DNA of 64,000 nucleotides from Azadirachta indica (taxonomy: Eukaryota; Streptophyta; Magnoliopsida; Sapindales; Meliaceae). Positions 25,440 through 37,624 of this stretch are shown one piece after another (the stretch's first letter is position 1; the number at the start of each line of letters is the position of its first letter). The DNA lies in assembly GCA_022749755.1 (NCBI GenBank), contig CM040445.1:8391182-8455181 (forward strand). The letters run 5' to 3'. The notes below the pieces were generated by a model that saw nothing but the letters and a program-made list of their open reading frames with translations, ran no database searches and was not told the origin of the DNA. The position numbers were made by a program, and so were the translations under genes.

Positions 25440-25760
25440 AAAAATTATATATAATTATATTTTTCAAAAACTTTGATAGCAAATTTGGAGAGAAAATAAT
25501 TAAGGGTCAAAATATTGTTGATTCTTTTCAAATTTAAATTTTAGATTAAGATTATATTGGTTATTATAAAATAAAAATAAAGATAATAAAATTATTTTAT
25601 ATATTTTTTAATAGTTGAAGAGTAAAATAATTAATTTACTGTAAGAATAGTAGTTCAAGGGGTATTTCAACATTTCCTTAAAAGTTAGGAATATCTTGAA
25701 CTTCTAAAAGGTTATATGGTACATTGCTTTTTCACTTAGGTTAGGGGTAAAATACAATAT
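25440..25760 (+). repeat. Direct repeat family B, copy 3 (diverged, partial)
   Basis: Shares with 15232-16024 the ordered words GATAGCAAAT, TTAAGGGTCAA, TTATTTTATATATTTT and GGGTATTTCA. It lies just outside the CACTA 3' array, in the same orientation as copies 1 and 2. Confidence 0.6.
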
Positions 25761-25808
25761 CTCTTTAAATAAACATAACTAATTTTTAAATAGAAAATAT
25801 TTTTATCG

Positions 25809-25828
25809 ATATATATATATATATATAT

Positions 25829-25860
<32 letters not shown>
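25809..25860. repeat. TA then GATA microsatellite
   Basis: About 11 TA units followed by about 7 GATA units. Confidence 0.95.
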
Positions 25861-26095
25861 GTGGATATATAAATTCATTTTCCTGCATAATTCCTTATAT
25901 TGAGCAAACAAATAAGCACTCTTCTTTTTCTTTTTTTTTTTTTTTCCTTTCCCATTCTTTTCCTCATTCTCTTCCATTTTTGAAAATAAACATAAGCTAA
26001 GTTTTCAAATTTTAATAATAATTTTCTATCTATTAATAATATTATTTCTTTTTTATATATAATGATTTTAAGTAATAGTACTGAGGAAAAGTTAC

Positions 26096-26661
26096 CTGCC
26101 ATGAGAGATAAAGCAAGACAAAGAAGCGATTTCCGTCAAACCGCTCCTCCACGTTCGCAATTCGTCAAACTTTTTGCAAGCTTTCAAAATCCATCCCCAA
26201 AAGTGCCAGTTTATTTCCTTCTATTTGATGGATCAACCCTATAGAAGATAGATATTAGAATTTGTCCATATTTCTCTTTACATTCAAGGATCTTTACAAG
26301 TTCGTTCAAACACCATGCGGAGGTAGCATACACTTTCCATAAAATGACGACAGAAATTTCAGATTCTTTAATTGCATTTAGAAGATCTTGTGGAATTTTA
26401 TCTCCTTTGATAAGTTGGTCATCAACATAAGTTGTGATTTCATTTTGAATCAAAGCTGTGTAAGGATTACTGATAAAGTTTTAGTGTAATATTACTAGAA
26501 GAAGGATAAGGAGGAGGAGGAGGAGGAGGAGGAAAAGTAGCAAAACAAGATGGAGGAGGAAAAGGAGGTGAAGAAGTAACGGAAGGAGAAAGAGCTGCTG
26601 AAGAAGAAGAATTAGAAGAAAGAGAAGTAAGCAGAGAAGGAGAAGAGGAAGAGGAAGCCAT
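26096..26661 (-). pseudogene. TNL resistance gene, first exon (TIR domain), degenerate
   Basis: The minus strand starts MASSSSSPSLLTSL at 26661, the serine-rich beginning common in TNL proteins. It then runs into a proline tract encoded by a GGA/TCC repeat. After a frame change comes NFISNPYTALIQNEITTYVD, IPQDLLNAIKESEISVVI, ATSAWCLNELVKILECK and IFYRVDPSN, the TIR helices and strands. A stop interrupts at 26211. In the next frames TGTFGDGF and WRSGLTEIASLSCFISHG lead to the usual exon-1 splice donor (GTAAC on the minus strand at 26095). The first TIR strand (DVFLSFRG-type) is missing. TIR domains of plant receptors cleave NAD+ and start immune signalling; this copy cannot make one. No NB-ARC exon follows it directly. 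Confidence 0.88.
26510..26532. repeat. GGA trinucleotide repeat
   Basis: Seven GGA units inside the TNL first exon. On the minus strand they read as a proline run in one frame. Confidence 0.9.
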
Positions 26662-26738
26662 CACTGTTCGATTAGTGAGAGATTTCGATTAGGAAATTTA
26701 AAATACTAAGACGAACTGTGACTGCGTAATATATAAAT

Positions 26739-26748
26739 CCTTTATAGC
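26739..26748 (-). promoter_or_regulatory. Possible TATA box of the TNL pseudogene
   Basis: GCTATAAAGG on the minus strand, about 80 bp before the ATG at 26661. Position and sequence fit a plant TATA box. Confidence 0.35.
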
Positions 26749-26749
26749 T

Positions 26750-27077
26750 CGCTGCTTGCTCGGTCCTTGAAGTAAATTTCATCCTTTAATCTCTGTTTTT
26801 CAGTTCTTTCAATCTACACAAAGATTCCTTCGCTAGCATCTTTGTTGACTTTTGAGTAAGAGAAAAAAGGGAAAATTGGGAAGGTCGTGTCTACAGTTAT
26901 CGTAATTTGGCGGCCGACATATTTGTACCATAACCGGCACCACCTTTAATTAATCGTTTGTAATTTGGCCGACCCTTGGACCCTGATTGCTTTGGGATAT
27001 AAATTAATGAGGAGAAAATATATGGTGTTTGTAGCGGAAGATTAAAATTTGTTTTTATATACATGTAATTTTTTTTT
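26750..27077. other. Upstream region of the TNL pseudogene
   Basis: Less AT-rich than its surroundings up to about 27000, with no coding frame. It may be the old promoter of the TNL gene. Confidence 0.35.
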
Positions 27078-27270
27078 AGAAATTTTTTTAAAATAGCCTT
27101 AAATTATTTTGAGTTTACATAAATAATCTTTTATAAAAAAATTTTATCAAATTAGCCCAAAATATATTTTTTGAACTAAATTACCCTCAATAGCCTACTT
27201 TAACTTTATTTTCACAAAAGTCAATTTTTTTTACTTTAGTCTTTTTTCAACAAACCAAACTCTCACCTCT
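27078..27270 (+). repeat. Left terminal inverted repeat of MULE
   Basis: Starts AGAAATTTTTTTAAAATAGC and matches the reverse complement of the right end over about 190 bp. Shared stretches include ATAAAAAAATTTTATCAA and TTTTTGAACTAAATT. The ending word pattern (GGAAA, then AAAATAGCC-like) is typical of plant MULE ends. Confidence 0.88.
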
Positions 27271-27599
27271 TAAAACCTTCATCCTTTCTTCAAAAATGGC
27301 AACGTCAACAGTAAAGACAGTGACGGCGACGATGACGGCAAAAGAAATTGTACAAACAAGCGTTGATTATAACCTAACGACAGTAAATAGAAATTATTAT
27401 TAAGTTTTTTGTATTTTCATTTGTATTCTTTCAAGATAAATGAATGAAAGAGTTTTTTGTTATATTATTTTTGCTAAATATAAATAATGTGAATGTATTT
27501 AATTAAAATGGAAAGAAATTTTGGTTGGAAAATGAAGATTTTGTGGAACATTGTATTAGATTTGATGGAAATATATTGAAAAAGTATAGGAAAGAAAAC

Positions 27600-27790
27600 T
27601 TAAAAAGGGACCAATTTGTCCCGAAAATGAGTGTTTTTCGGGAAAAAATTATTGCCCGAAAAGCATCCATTTTTGGAACAAATGTGTCCCGAGAATGGGT
27701 CCATTCTCTGGTAACAATTTGCCCGAGAAGGAACCCATTCTCAGGACGTTTTTGTCCCGATAATGGGGTCCCTTTATGGGCCCTATTAAA
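27600..27790. repeat. GC-rich word repeats, set 1 (MULE left subterminal)
   Basis: Repeated words GTCCCGA, TTTCGGG, GCCCGA and GAATGGG alternate in both orientations across short spacers, in otherwise AT-only DNA. The likely role is transposase binding near the left end, by analogy with other elements. An open frame through it (27525-27803) is an accident of the repeats. Confidence 0.7.
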
Positions 27791-27799
27791 AAAGCAAAA

Positions 27800-28801
27800 A
27801 TAATAATTTAATTAATTAATATATATAATAAAAAAATAATTAATAAAATAATAATAAATATATATTATATTATTATTTAATAATAGTATTAATAAAAATT
27901 AATAATTATATTTTTATTAATCAATAATAATCAATAAATGTAATTAATTATTAATTATTATTAATAATTAATAATAATAAATAAGAGAGTAATAAAAATT
28001 ATTAATAATTAATAATATGTGAGATATAATAATAATTTATTAATAATAATAAATAATTATTACTAATAATATGATATGCAATAATAATTTATTAGTATTA
28101 ATAATAAATTAATAATTATATTTTTAATTATTAATAATATCAATAAAAATAATTAATAATAATAGAAATGATAAACAATTAATAATAATAAATAATAGAG
28201 TAATAATAATTATTAATAGTTAATAATTAATAATATGTGAGATGTAATAATAATAATAATAATAAAATAATAGTAATAATACTAATTATTACTAATAATA
28301 GAAGATGTAATAATAATTGATTAGTATTAATAATAAATTAATAATTATATTTATAATTATTCAATAATAATCAATAAAAATAATAAATAATAATACAATG
28401 ATAAATAATTAATAATAATAAATAATAGAGTAATAATAATTATCACAAATTAATAATTAATAATATGTGAGATATAATAATAATAATTTATTAGCAATAA
28501 TAAATAATTATTACTAATAATATGAGATGTAATAATAATTTATTAGTATTAATAATAAATTAATAATTATATTTTCAATTATTCAATAATAATCAATAAA
28601 AATAATTAATAATAATAGTAATTATTAATAATTATATTTTAATTATTCAATAATAATCACTAAAATAATTAATAATAATATAATGATAAACAATTAATAA
28701 TAATAAATAATAGAGTAATAATAATTATTAATAGTTAATAATTAATAATATGTGAGATGTAATAATAATAATAATTTATTAATAATAATAATAAATAATT
28801 C

Positions 28802-28852
<51 letters not shown>

Positions 28853-30050
28853 TAGTAATAAAAATAATTATTACTAATAATATGAGATGTAATAATAATT
28901 GATTAGTATTAATAATAAATTAATAATTATATCTTTAATTATTCAATAATAATCAATAAAAAAATTAATAATAATAGAAATGATAAACAATTAATAATAT
29001 AAATAATAGGGTAATAATAATTATTAATAGTTAATAATTAATAATATGTGGGATGTAATAATAATAATAAATAATTCATAATAATAATATGAGATGTAAT
29101 AATAATTGATTACTATTAACAATAAATTAATAATTATATTTTTAATTGTTCAATAATAATCAATAAAAATAATTAATAATAATAGTAATTATTAATAATT
29201 ATATTTTAATTATTCAATAATAATCAATAAAAATGATTAATAATAATATAATGATAAATAATTAATAATAATAATAAGTAATAGAGTAATAACAATTATT
29301 ACTAATTAATAATTAATAATATGTGAGATGTAATAATAATAATAATTTATTAATAATAATAAATAATTCATAATAATCATATGAGATGTAATAATAATAT
29401 ATATTAGTAATAATAATAATAAAAATAATAGTAATAATAATTATTACTAATAATAGGAGATGTAATAATAATTGATTACTATTAATTATAAATTAATAAT
29501 TATATTTTTAAATATTCAATAATAATGAATAAAATCATTAATATTAATATGATAGTAAATAATTAATAATAATAAATAATAGTAGTAATAATAATTATTA
29601 ATAATGTGAGGTGTAATAATAATTTATTAATAATAGTAACTAATTCATAATAATATTATGAGATGTAATAATAATAATAATAACAACAACAACAACAATA
29701 ATAATAAGAGATGTAATAATAATATTGATTAGTAATATTTAATAATGATAAAATAATTATTAATAATAAAATAATAATTATTACTAATAATATGAGATGT
29801 AATAAAAATAGTTGATTAGTAATAATTAATAATAATAATAATATGAGGTGTAATAATAATAATTAATAAATTAATATTATTCGGAACAATAGTAATAATT
29901 AATTAATTAATTAATAATCAGAAAATAATAAAAGTAATAATTGTTGATTTATTATAATAATAAAAAATAAAAGTAACAATAATAATAATTGATTAATAAC
30001 AATAATAAAAATATTTATATTATTACCTTGTAATTTTCTTTTAAAATTGT
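27800..30050. repeat. TAA-rich higher-order array inside the MULE
   Basis: More than 2 kb made almost only of TAA and TTA triplets, containing a pure TAA run at 28803-28850. Marker words such as TATGTGAGATGTAATAATAA recur near 28019, 28234, 28470, 28752, 29047, 29324 and 29605. The spacing of roughly 215-295 bp shows a degenerate higher-order unit on top of the triplet pattern. Confidence 0.8.
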
Positions 30051-30205
30051 TGTAATAATTTATTAATATATATAAAAATTAATAAAATCATGAATGAATT
30101 TACTTTTTCTTTGGTGTATAAATTGTTATATTACGATTATGTTATATTTTAGTATCAATACTGTATTTAATTATATATTTAATTTAATTTTTCAGATAAA
30201 AGGAA

Positions 30206-33200
30206 ATGGCCAAATTAGTTAGGAGATTAAAAATTAATTCTGCCGATCACTTCTACGGCGTTCCTACGTCACTATCTAAATTACAAATATTGGACACAAT
30301 TCGTAAAAGGCTCACCCCTAGGCAAGTTGAGTTTTTCAAAGAGACATGTGTGGGATATTTTATAGATTTTGATGACCTTCGTTTTTCTAGTAACTTAACC
30401 TATTATATGTTGTTATATGAGGCATACGCATTAGGTGCCCAAGATGAAATGTGGTTTCTGGTGGGTGGTCGATGTATTTGTTTTTCTCAGGTCGAGTTTG
30501 GGCTTATCACAAGTCTAAAATTTGGCAAATATCTATTTAAGATAGTTAGGGGCAGCAACCGTTTAAAGGTCCAATATTTTGGTAGGAAAAATAACATTAA
30601 ATTATCTCGGTTAACCACTACCTACGAGAACTTCGATTTTTCACAAATTGATGATTATGATGCTGTGAAGTTATCGTTGTTTTTTTTTATAGGGCGTGTT
30701 ATATTTGGGAGGGCTCATTGTAATTATGCAGATATTTAGTTGTTATGGATATTAGATGATTTGGATGAATTTAACCAATATCCTTGGGGTACTGTTGTTT
30801 GGCGTTTTACATTTCAATCGTTGCGCCGAGTCATGGGAGGACTCTTTATTAGATATCGAAGTAAGGTTAACAATGAAGAAAACTCAAAGTGTACATACGA
30901 TCTCGAGCGTTTGACCATTACTTTCTAGGTACGTGGTTCTATTATTTATTTATGTGGACCACATAATGTTTTGCTTAATGTTCATATTATTGCTAATTAA
31001 CAATTAACATTATTGTTACAGATATGGATTTATGAGGCAGTTTTATCTGCTAGTAGTATGTTTGAGCAGATTGTGAACAGTAGGTTACCCCGAATTGTTA
31101 ATTGGAGGTCAAAGAAAAAAATTTGACAGTTGAATTAGTACAGAAAAAACTATTTAACGATGCACATGTAAGAAAATAAAGTTTATTTTCTTGTTTAAAA
31201 ATTTAGTTGTTTTATAAATTTTATATGATGGATATCATTGTATTGTTTCTATAGTCTCCAGACGTTGTTCGTACGTTAGAGCTATCTGCGAATGAGTTAA
31301 TACACCCGTACATTAAAAAGTTACTTGTATCCCTTGATGCTTATGGCGAGGGTGAGTACGGTAGTAATCTATTTTCCGATAATATGCTAACTAATGCACG
31401 CACCGACAGCGAGGATGAGTTTAAACATGTAGTGAATTAGGGTCCAGTACAGAAAGTTGCACGCCGGGATAAGGTAGGCATATAATGGTTATTTTGTAGG
31501 CAAATTATAAACATATGCATATGTTTATTGTTGTAAATTATACACATGTCCACTTGAATAATGTAGGTTACACAGCTGCTCTCTTCTAGAGTGCCTACCC
31601 CAGTTGACACCCCTTCCAGGACCTAGACAATGCATGATACGGATCGTTTTTGTGATACTCAATCGATGCAAGAAGAATTCACCTGAGATATCACAACATT
31701 AAAAGAAGAGTTCACTCGAGATTTCTCATTATTGAGTGATACTATCACTCGAAAAATTGATGGCTTGAATGTTGATATAAAGGTTTGGATGGATGCCCAG
31801 CAAATGGAGATTACACAGTTCATGGATGCCCAGCGGATGGAGATTAAACAGTTCATGGATGTGTAGCGAGCAGAGATGACCCAGTTTATGGCCAAGTGGG
31901 AGGATTTGATGCAAAGGTATTTGTCTTATGATAACTTTCAGGGCATTCACAGTGAAGACGAGGGGTTTGAATGGGCAGGCCCTACACCGGCTGATCAGGT
32001 AAATATAAATTATGAAATATAAACATATAAATTTATTCTTATGAATATGGTTTAATGTATGAATATTACACCAATTGGTTGATTTGTATTTAGTCACACC
32101 ATAAAAACTAAATATATTTGTTTCATATAGGAAATAAGCGGGCATGAATAGTTTACAGAGTACTATACAGATCTTGGTAGTATTCTACCAGGAGATAGGT
32201 TAGGGCCAGGGAGGGCCGAAGCGCTTACTCGGTACGGTCGACCTTATAGACCGGGTCGATATGAACAGAGCCCGTATACGATGTGGCGTAGACCTTGACA
32301 ACAGCCTGCTTTACAATATAGACCACGTTCGTGGTACAGTTATGGACACGTCATCGAGCCGTTTGCACCTGTTTCGGAGCAAAGATATGCGATGATGTTG
32401 TAGTTGATTGAGGGTACTGACGTGCGAATTGTAACAAAGCATATTGCCATTACGCCTGATTGGCTCCGTGGGATTATAGACCATAATGCGTGGCTAGAAG
32501 ACACTGTAAGTTATATTTGCAGTTTTTAGTTTCTTTTCAATTTTTTTCCTCTTTATTTTTTGTTAAACCTTAAAACTATGTACGTCCTTTTTTCACTGAC
32601 ACATTTGTTGTATAACTTAGCAAGTTGACAAGTTTTTAGACATGGTCGCACATCGACAGCTAGCCATACCTTGGGCGATCTCTCAAGAGTGGACCATTGC
32701 ATCCATGTAGCTCTATGTATGCATTAGAATGTGAATATGTTGGATTGTATACACAATTATTGTAATTGATATAAAAAGGTCTTATGTTTTGTTGGTTCTA
32801 TTGCATGCCACCCTTGAGGCAATATAGCGGGATGTGGCCAATGACATTAAACAGTTGGGATCATGTTTCAACGGCGTTAATGTCACGCAGTATGTGACTG
32901 GGGATAATGAGGGCGTGTATAGAAATTAGGAGATAGTCGATGTTGTTTACATTCTAGTTACATGTGGGGGTGATCATTGGGTTACATGTGTCATAAAATT
33001 TTTGGATCGTCACATCAAGATTTATGACTCATCGTCTTCGTCACATTCAGACGCTACGATGGAAGGCCATATGAGACCTCTGTGCTGACTATTACCTTAT
33101 TTTATATGCCATGTTGGGATATATAGGGCACAGTCAGAGCTAGGGAACAACATAGAACCTTTCACATTTGAACGAAAGACGTCGGGCATCCCAAGACAAC

Positions 33201-33345
33201 ATCTAAGGAGTGGTGATTGTGGGGTGTTCATGTGTAAGTTCATTGAGTTGCTTGGATTAGGTCGTTCATTTGACTTTGGCCCTGATCATGGTGTCTTATT
33301 AAGGCGTAAGATTGCATTGGATTTATTCGTAGGCAAGTTATTATA
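30206..33345 (+). pseudogene. MULE-borne DUF1985 and Ulp1-protease gene
   Basis: A multi-exon gene lightly broken by stops. Exon 1 (ATG 30206) encodes DUF1985: FYGVPTSLSKLQILDTIRKR, ARECVG-like ETCVGYFIDFD, and FSQVEFGLITSLKFG. After a TAG at 30737 it reads WILDDLDEFNQYPWGTVVW, a motif of this family. About 31640-31920 gives a coiled-coil-like stretch with repeated FMDAQRMEIKQ units. The last part (32820-33345) is a C48 (Ulp1) cysteine protease with the triad present: His in GGDHWVTC, Asp in IKIYDSSSS, Cys in RSGDCGVFMCKF. Ulp1 enzymes remove SUMO from proteins; the role in transposition is unknown. Introns are inferred near 30929-31020, 31168-31255 and 32000-32130. Stops near 30737, 31440, 32400, 32929 and 33087 argue it is a pseudogene now. 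Confidence 0.88.
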
Positions 33346-33924
33346 GGATATTGTCAATATGATATATGACAAATATGTGTATATAAAAATATTTATATTT
33401 TCACGAAATTAAATTAATTTAAAATAGTGTTAATGGAACATTATGAAGTAAAAATATATTCGAATGATTACATCCCGACAAAGAAAATTAATGAGAGACA
33501 TAGTAATAATAATATGTTTCAACAACTTTTAGGATAATATGACCAATTCACAATAACCAACCAATTACATTATGATAAACGAGCATTCATATTAGGTAAC
33601 CTTGATTAAAAACATATTACCCTAAAAATTAGACTTAAACAAATATTATAATATTTAAAATGTTTATATATTTAAAAATTTAAAGTCGAGGCAGTTTGTG
33701 TATTGTTATGCTGTGGGATTGTTTGTTATTTATTTTTGTGGGGTTGATATTTAAAAGAAATATTCTTTTTTTTATACTTTTGGAAAATTTTCCAAAATAA
33801 GGGGGTTTATGTAATCAATATAGAGTGTTATATAGTTTTATCAAGAAATATTTTTTTAGGGGGAGATTTTGTAATTAATTATGGGACCTATATAGTATTT
33901 TTAAATTGAAATAATTTTCAGGTA

Positions 33925-34040
33925 TCTTCAATTTCGGGTACTCGAAAAACATAAGGTATCCAAAATTTGGGGTGCCCTCTCGGGTCCCATTTTCGGGTAC
34001 CTACATTTTTTTGGGTACCTGAAAATGATACCCTCAATTA
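33925..34040. repeat. GC-rich word repeats, set 2 (between the convergent genes)
   Basis: Repeats of TTTCGGGTACC, GGGTACCTGAAAA and GGTATC in both orientations, placed between the 3' ends of the two MULE genes. The style is as in the subterminal sets but the words differ. Confidence 0.65.
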
Positions 34041-34215
34041 TATTTATATTATATTATTTTATTATTAATTAATTATTTTTTTAAACAATTAATAATAACA
34101 TAGTAATAATATATAATAATAATAATAATAATAACTAATAATAATAAAATAATATAAATAATAATAATAATTAATAAAAATAATAGTAATTTATTAATAA
34201 TAATAGTTAGGGTAT
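34040..34215. repeat. Second TAA-rich stretch in the MULE
   Basis: Short array of TAA and TTA triplets like that at 27800-30050, beside word set 2. 34216-34488 is plain AT-rich DNA. Confidence 0.7.
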
Positions 34216-34488
34216 CCAAATTTCCTTATTACTAATGTTTATATTTCTAATCTTAATATTATTGTAATTAATCGAATAAGTGGTGACACATTAAACTTTT
34301 CAGTAAAAAATTATTATAATACTAAAATATCCATTCAATGACAATAAAAACTAATAGCATGATAATAGTATTAATTACAATAGTCTTTTAAGCATTAAAA
34401 TTATTTTAATAATACAACATCAATATTTTCATTTATCATAAGATTACTAATAATCTTAACTCTACAAAAAATAAATAATATTATCATA

Positions 34489-36941
34489 CTAGTTCAAACG
34501 GATTGGATTCCAACAAGTCGCATGATTGTGGCCAACTTCTTTGCAGCGTGAGCATGTTTTTTTAACCACGTTTTCACTTGTAGACAGAATACGTTGTTTT
34601 CTTGGTTGACCTGTCAGTACTCTCCCTCGAGGCGGCTTAACGATTATATTCTGAACATCATCAGGAACAACCCAATCACACCAATTACCTACAGGATATA
34701 TATTCTCTACATAGGCCAACACAAGTACGCTATTCGTATAATAATGGGAGCAAAGGTTGTTATATTGTCCTATAATAAAACGGGTTGCTGCAAGTGCATG
34801 TGGACAAGGTAATTACATTAGATCAAATTGCTGGCATGTGCAACTCTTTGTGCGTAAATCCACCACATCTTCTTGTCCCATGCTTTTCACCTGAAATTCA
34901 AAACTGGAAATAGGGTACACCATTAGTCGTTCTGATTCTACTTCATGCTTGTTGACTATGGTTTGAGCCCATGGGCAAAGGGTTTGTGGTTCACATTTTA
35001 TAGTTTCTTCCCTCTTATCATAAAACCACCCTCGCATTACTGATCGGATCCAATCAAACAATACTATAATTAGGAGTGTCCGTGCATCCCTTAATAGTGC
35101 ATTCATACTTTCGGCTATATTGGTAGTCAATGTGTCATATTATCGCTTTGGAAAATGTGCTCTACCCCATTGATCAAAACCCACTTCATTCTCTAGGTAG
35201 TTTACTGCTGCTGGATGTATACCCTTTAACTTGTCTATCAGATCAGTGAACTTAGTGAATGTAATACCCAGGGAAGAACGTCTCTAACTTTTTCTCCCTT
35301 ATTCTAAATTTTGCCTTAATGTTTTCATGAATATGATAAGTACAAAAGCCGTGATATGCATTTGGAAAAACTGTAGCTATGCCTTTCTCAATGCTGCTCT
35401 GTCGATTCGAAACAAAAACTAAATCTGATGTTGAGCCAATTACTTCATGGAGTTTTGAGAAAAACCATTCCCAAGATGTACCATTCTTAGAGTCTCCAAT
35501 TCCAAATGCCATAGGATATATGTGATTATTTCTGTTGACAACAGCGGCCAAAAACAAAGTCCCCTGATAAGTCCCTTTTAGAAAGGTACCATCAAGAGTA
35601 ATTACCGGATGAATGACTCCACGAAATCCTCGGACAAATGCACCAAAGGCTACGAAGAAGTACAAGAAATGATCCTCTTTGTCTTTTTCAATATGTGTGA
35701 TTGTTCCTGAATTTGTCTCTTGTAACATATGACAAAGTCGAGGAAGTGCCTTAAATGACTCAACTGGGTCTTCGTTCACTAATCGACACGCTTCTTCTTT
35801 TGCCAACCATGCCTTCCTAAAAGATACAAGCACCCTATAATCATTATTTATATCGTCTCGAATATTTTTTGGTGTGTAAATTCTGTTAGGGTCTTAGAAT
35901 TTGCTCAAGACATGTTCACCAATTAGCCGGCTACTAGCTTGTCTATGGCCATCCTACATTTGATCACTTCAGCATATGTGCACATCCACAATTCTTGTGA
36001 CGCGGAAGTACCCATTAGTTCTATCATTATTTATAGCACGCATTCGCATTTACATCCATCTACAATGCATTTTGCCTTAAAACGTGTCGTTGTTGATCCA
36101 TGAATGATGAACTGAAAACGCCTCCTCAACGCCATAATACTCAAATCATGTCATAACTCCTTTTTTATTCTAAAATCTACCCCACGTGGACATTACTATC
36201 TATTGAACTCGATATAGCATCTGGAAACATGGTAAATGCTGTTCGGATGGAAGGAATAATACGGGTAGGAGCTAAAATCCTCATCGCATTATTTTCATAG
36301 GCCATTGATTTATTGGGTGTCTCGCCACTAACATCCTCTCTTGTAGTGGTATCCTCATCACAATAATTCATTCTACTTCTTTCCCCGTAACAATATGTTC
36401 TTTGCATAGACGGTTGATTGTTAAAATAGTCATGTGTAGGATCTTCACTATATGGGGGCGGTGAGCATATAACATAATTAACTTGCCTTTCATGACGGGG
36501 CGTTAAAAGGTAAGGTACCTCTTCGGAGTGAAATTCACTGTGATCTTGAGAATTTTGTCTGCTATCTCCCGACATGTTATGGTGTAATGGTGTACAAGTT
36601 GGTGGGTCTACATTGTTAAAGTGATTACTGCCCCTAGAAAAGACAAATGTACGTGCATGTGATTGTCGAATTATATCTTCAAAGGTAGCAGGTCGCGTCA
36701 TTCTAGGTTCTTCAGATTTTGTTACTTCCGCTCCAATAATGCGGTCCACAGTTATATGCAAAGGAGTCGAACCACTCAATTGAGAACAATTGACATTAAA
36801 CAAATGCACTAGAGATAAAAGATCATGGTCATCGATTATATCAGCTGAAATAGGTGCAGTGGACAAGTCACCATACTCTCTATACTTCGTCTTTATACAA
36901 ATTTTGATTCTCTTCGATTTATTGTTATAATAAAAATACAC
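34489..36941 (-). pseudogene. MURA-type MULE transposase
   Basis: Minus strand, four readable pieces. 36941-36177 is the N-terminal part with a long polar linker. About 36140-35840 is the MULE DNA-binding region (FQFIIHGSTTTRFKAKCIVD). 35833-35252 is the transposase core: VITLDGTFLKGTYQGTLFLA holds the first catalytic Asp, then FVSNRQSSIEKG and HGFCTYHI. The motif FVSNRQ is FVSDRQ in the family, so the second catalytic Asp is Asn (codon at 35405-35407, one transition). 35250-34489 reads GFDQWGRAHFPKR, a stop, LTTNIAESMNALLRDAR, a SWIM finger (CTCQQFDLM, stop, LPCPHALAA) and a CCHC knuckle CSRCKEVGHNHATC. It cuts and joins the element ends. A few stops plus the Asp loss make it inactive. Confidence 0.92.
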
Positions 36942-36964
36942 AAAAAATATTTAATGTTTACTCA

Positions 36965-37300
36965 CCCATTATTTTTCCTAAGACCATTTTCGGGTAAAGG
37001 AAAAATTTTTTGGGTAAGACAAAATTTGGCCTTACCTTATAAGTGATTTTCTGGTAAAGCCAAATTTTGCCTTACCAAACAAGTGGTTGTCTCACCCAAA
37101 AACTATTTTTTAAATAATAAAAACACATTTTGCCCTACCTTAAAATCATTTTTTAGGTAAGATTACATTTTTTCTTACCTGAAAAGTGGTTGCCTTATCC
37201 AAAAATTACTTTTAAAGTAAGGACAAATTTTGTCTTATCAAAAAAATGGTTTTAGGGTAAGACAAAATTTGACCTTACCCAAAAAGTGGCTTTGGATAGA
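36965..37300. repeat. GC-rich word repeats, set 3 (MULE right subterminal)
   Basis: About eight tandem, partly inverted units with GGTAAGGCAAAATTT or GTAAGACAAAATTTGGCC and the complement CTTACC. Units are about 40 bp. Function is probably transposase binding, by position. Confidence 0.75.
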
Positions 37301-37624
37301 AAAACTCATGACTTAAAAATTAGTAAACACCTTTATATCCTTAAATCAATAATTATCTTTGCATTTATACAACAATCAATTAACTTAATTTAAACATTAA
37401 ATCAATTACTTTTTACTATTTAAATAAGATTGAATTATAAATCCTAATTTGAGGAAGGATTGAATATTTTTAATTCACACATAAAACACATACCTATATG
37501 GTGAAACAAATTACTTAATATAGATGTCCAACACTTTGCCATCAAAAGTATACTATTGTCATATCGTCTACTACCGTCGTTAGTAAGAGATATGAGTTTG
37601 AAAAGAGAAAAGTTTAAATTTATG

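Noticed and set aside
27600..27790. Regularly spaced inverted words considered as a CRISPR-like array
   Set aside because: Plant nuclear context, irregular spacing, both orientations, no identical repeats: transposon subterminal repeats.
27525..27803. 92-residue plus-strand frame in the MULE
   Set aside because: Runs through word-repeat set 1. Its pattern follows the repeat and no domain is seen.
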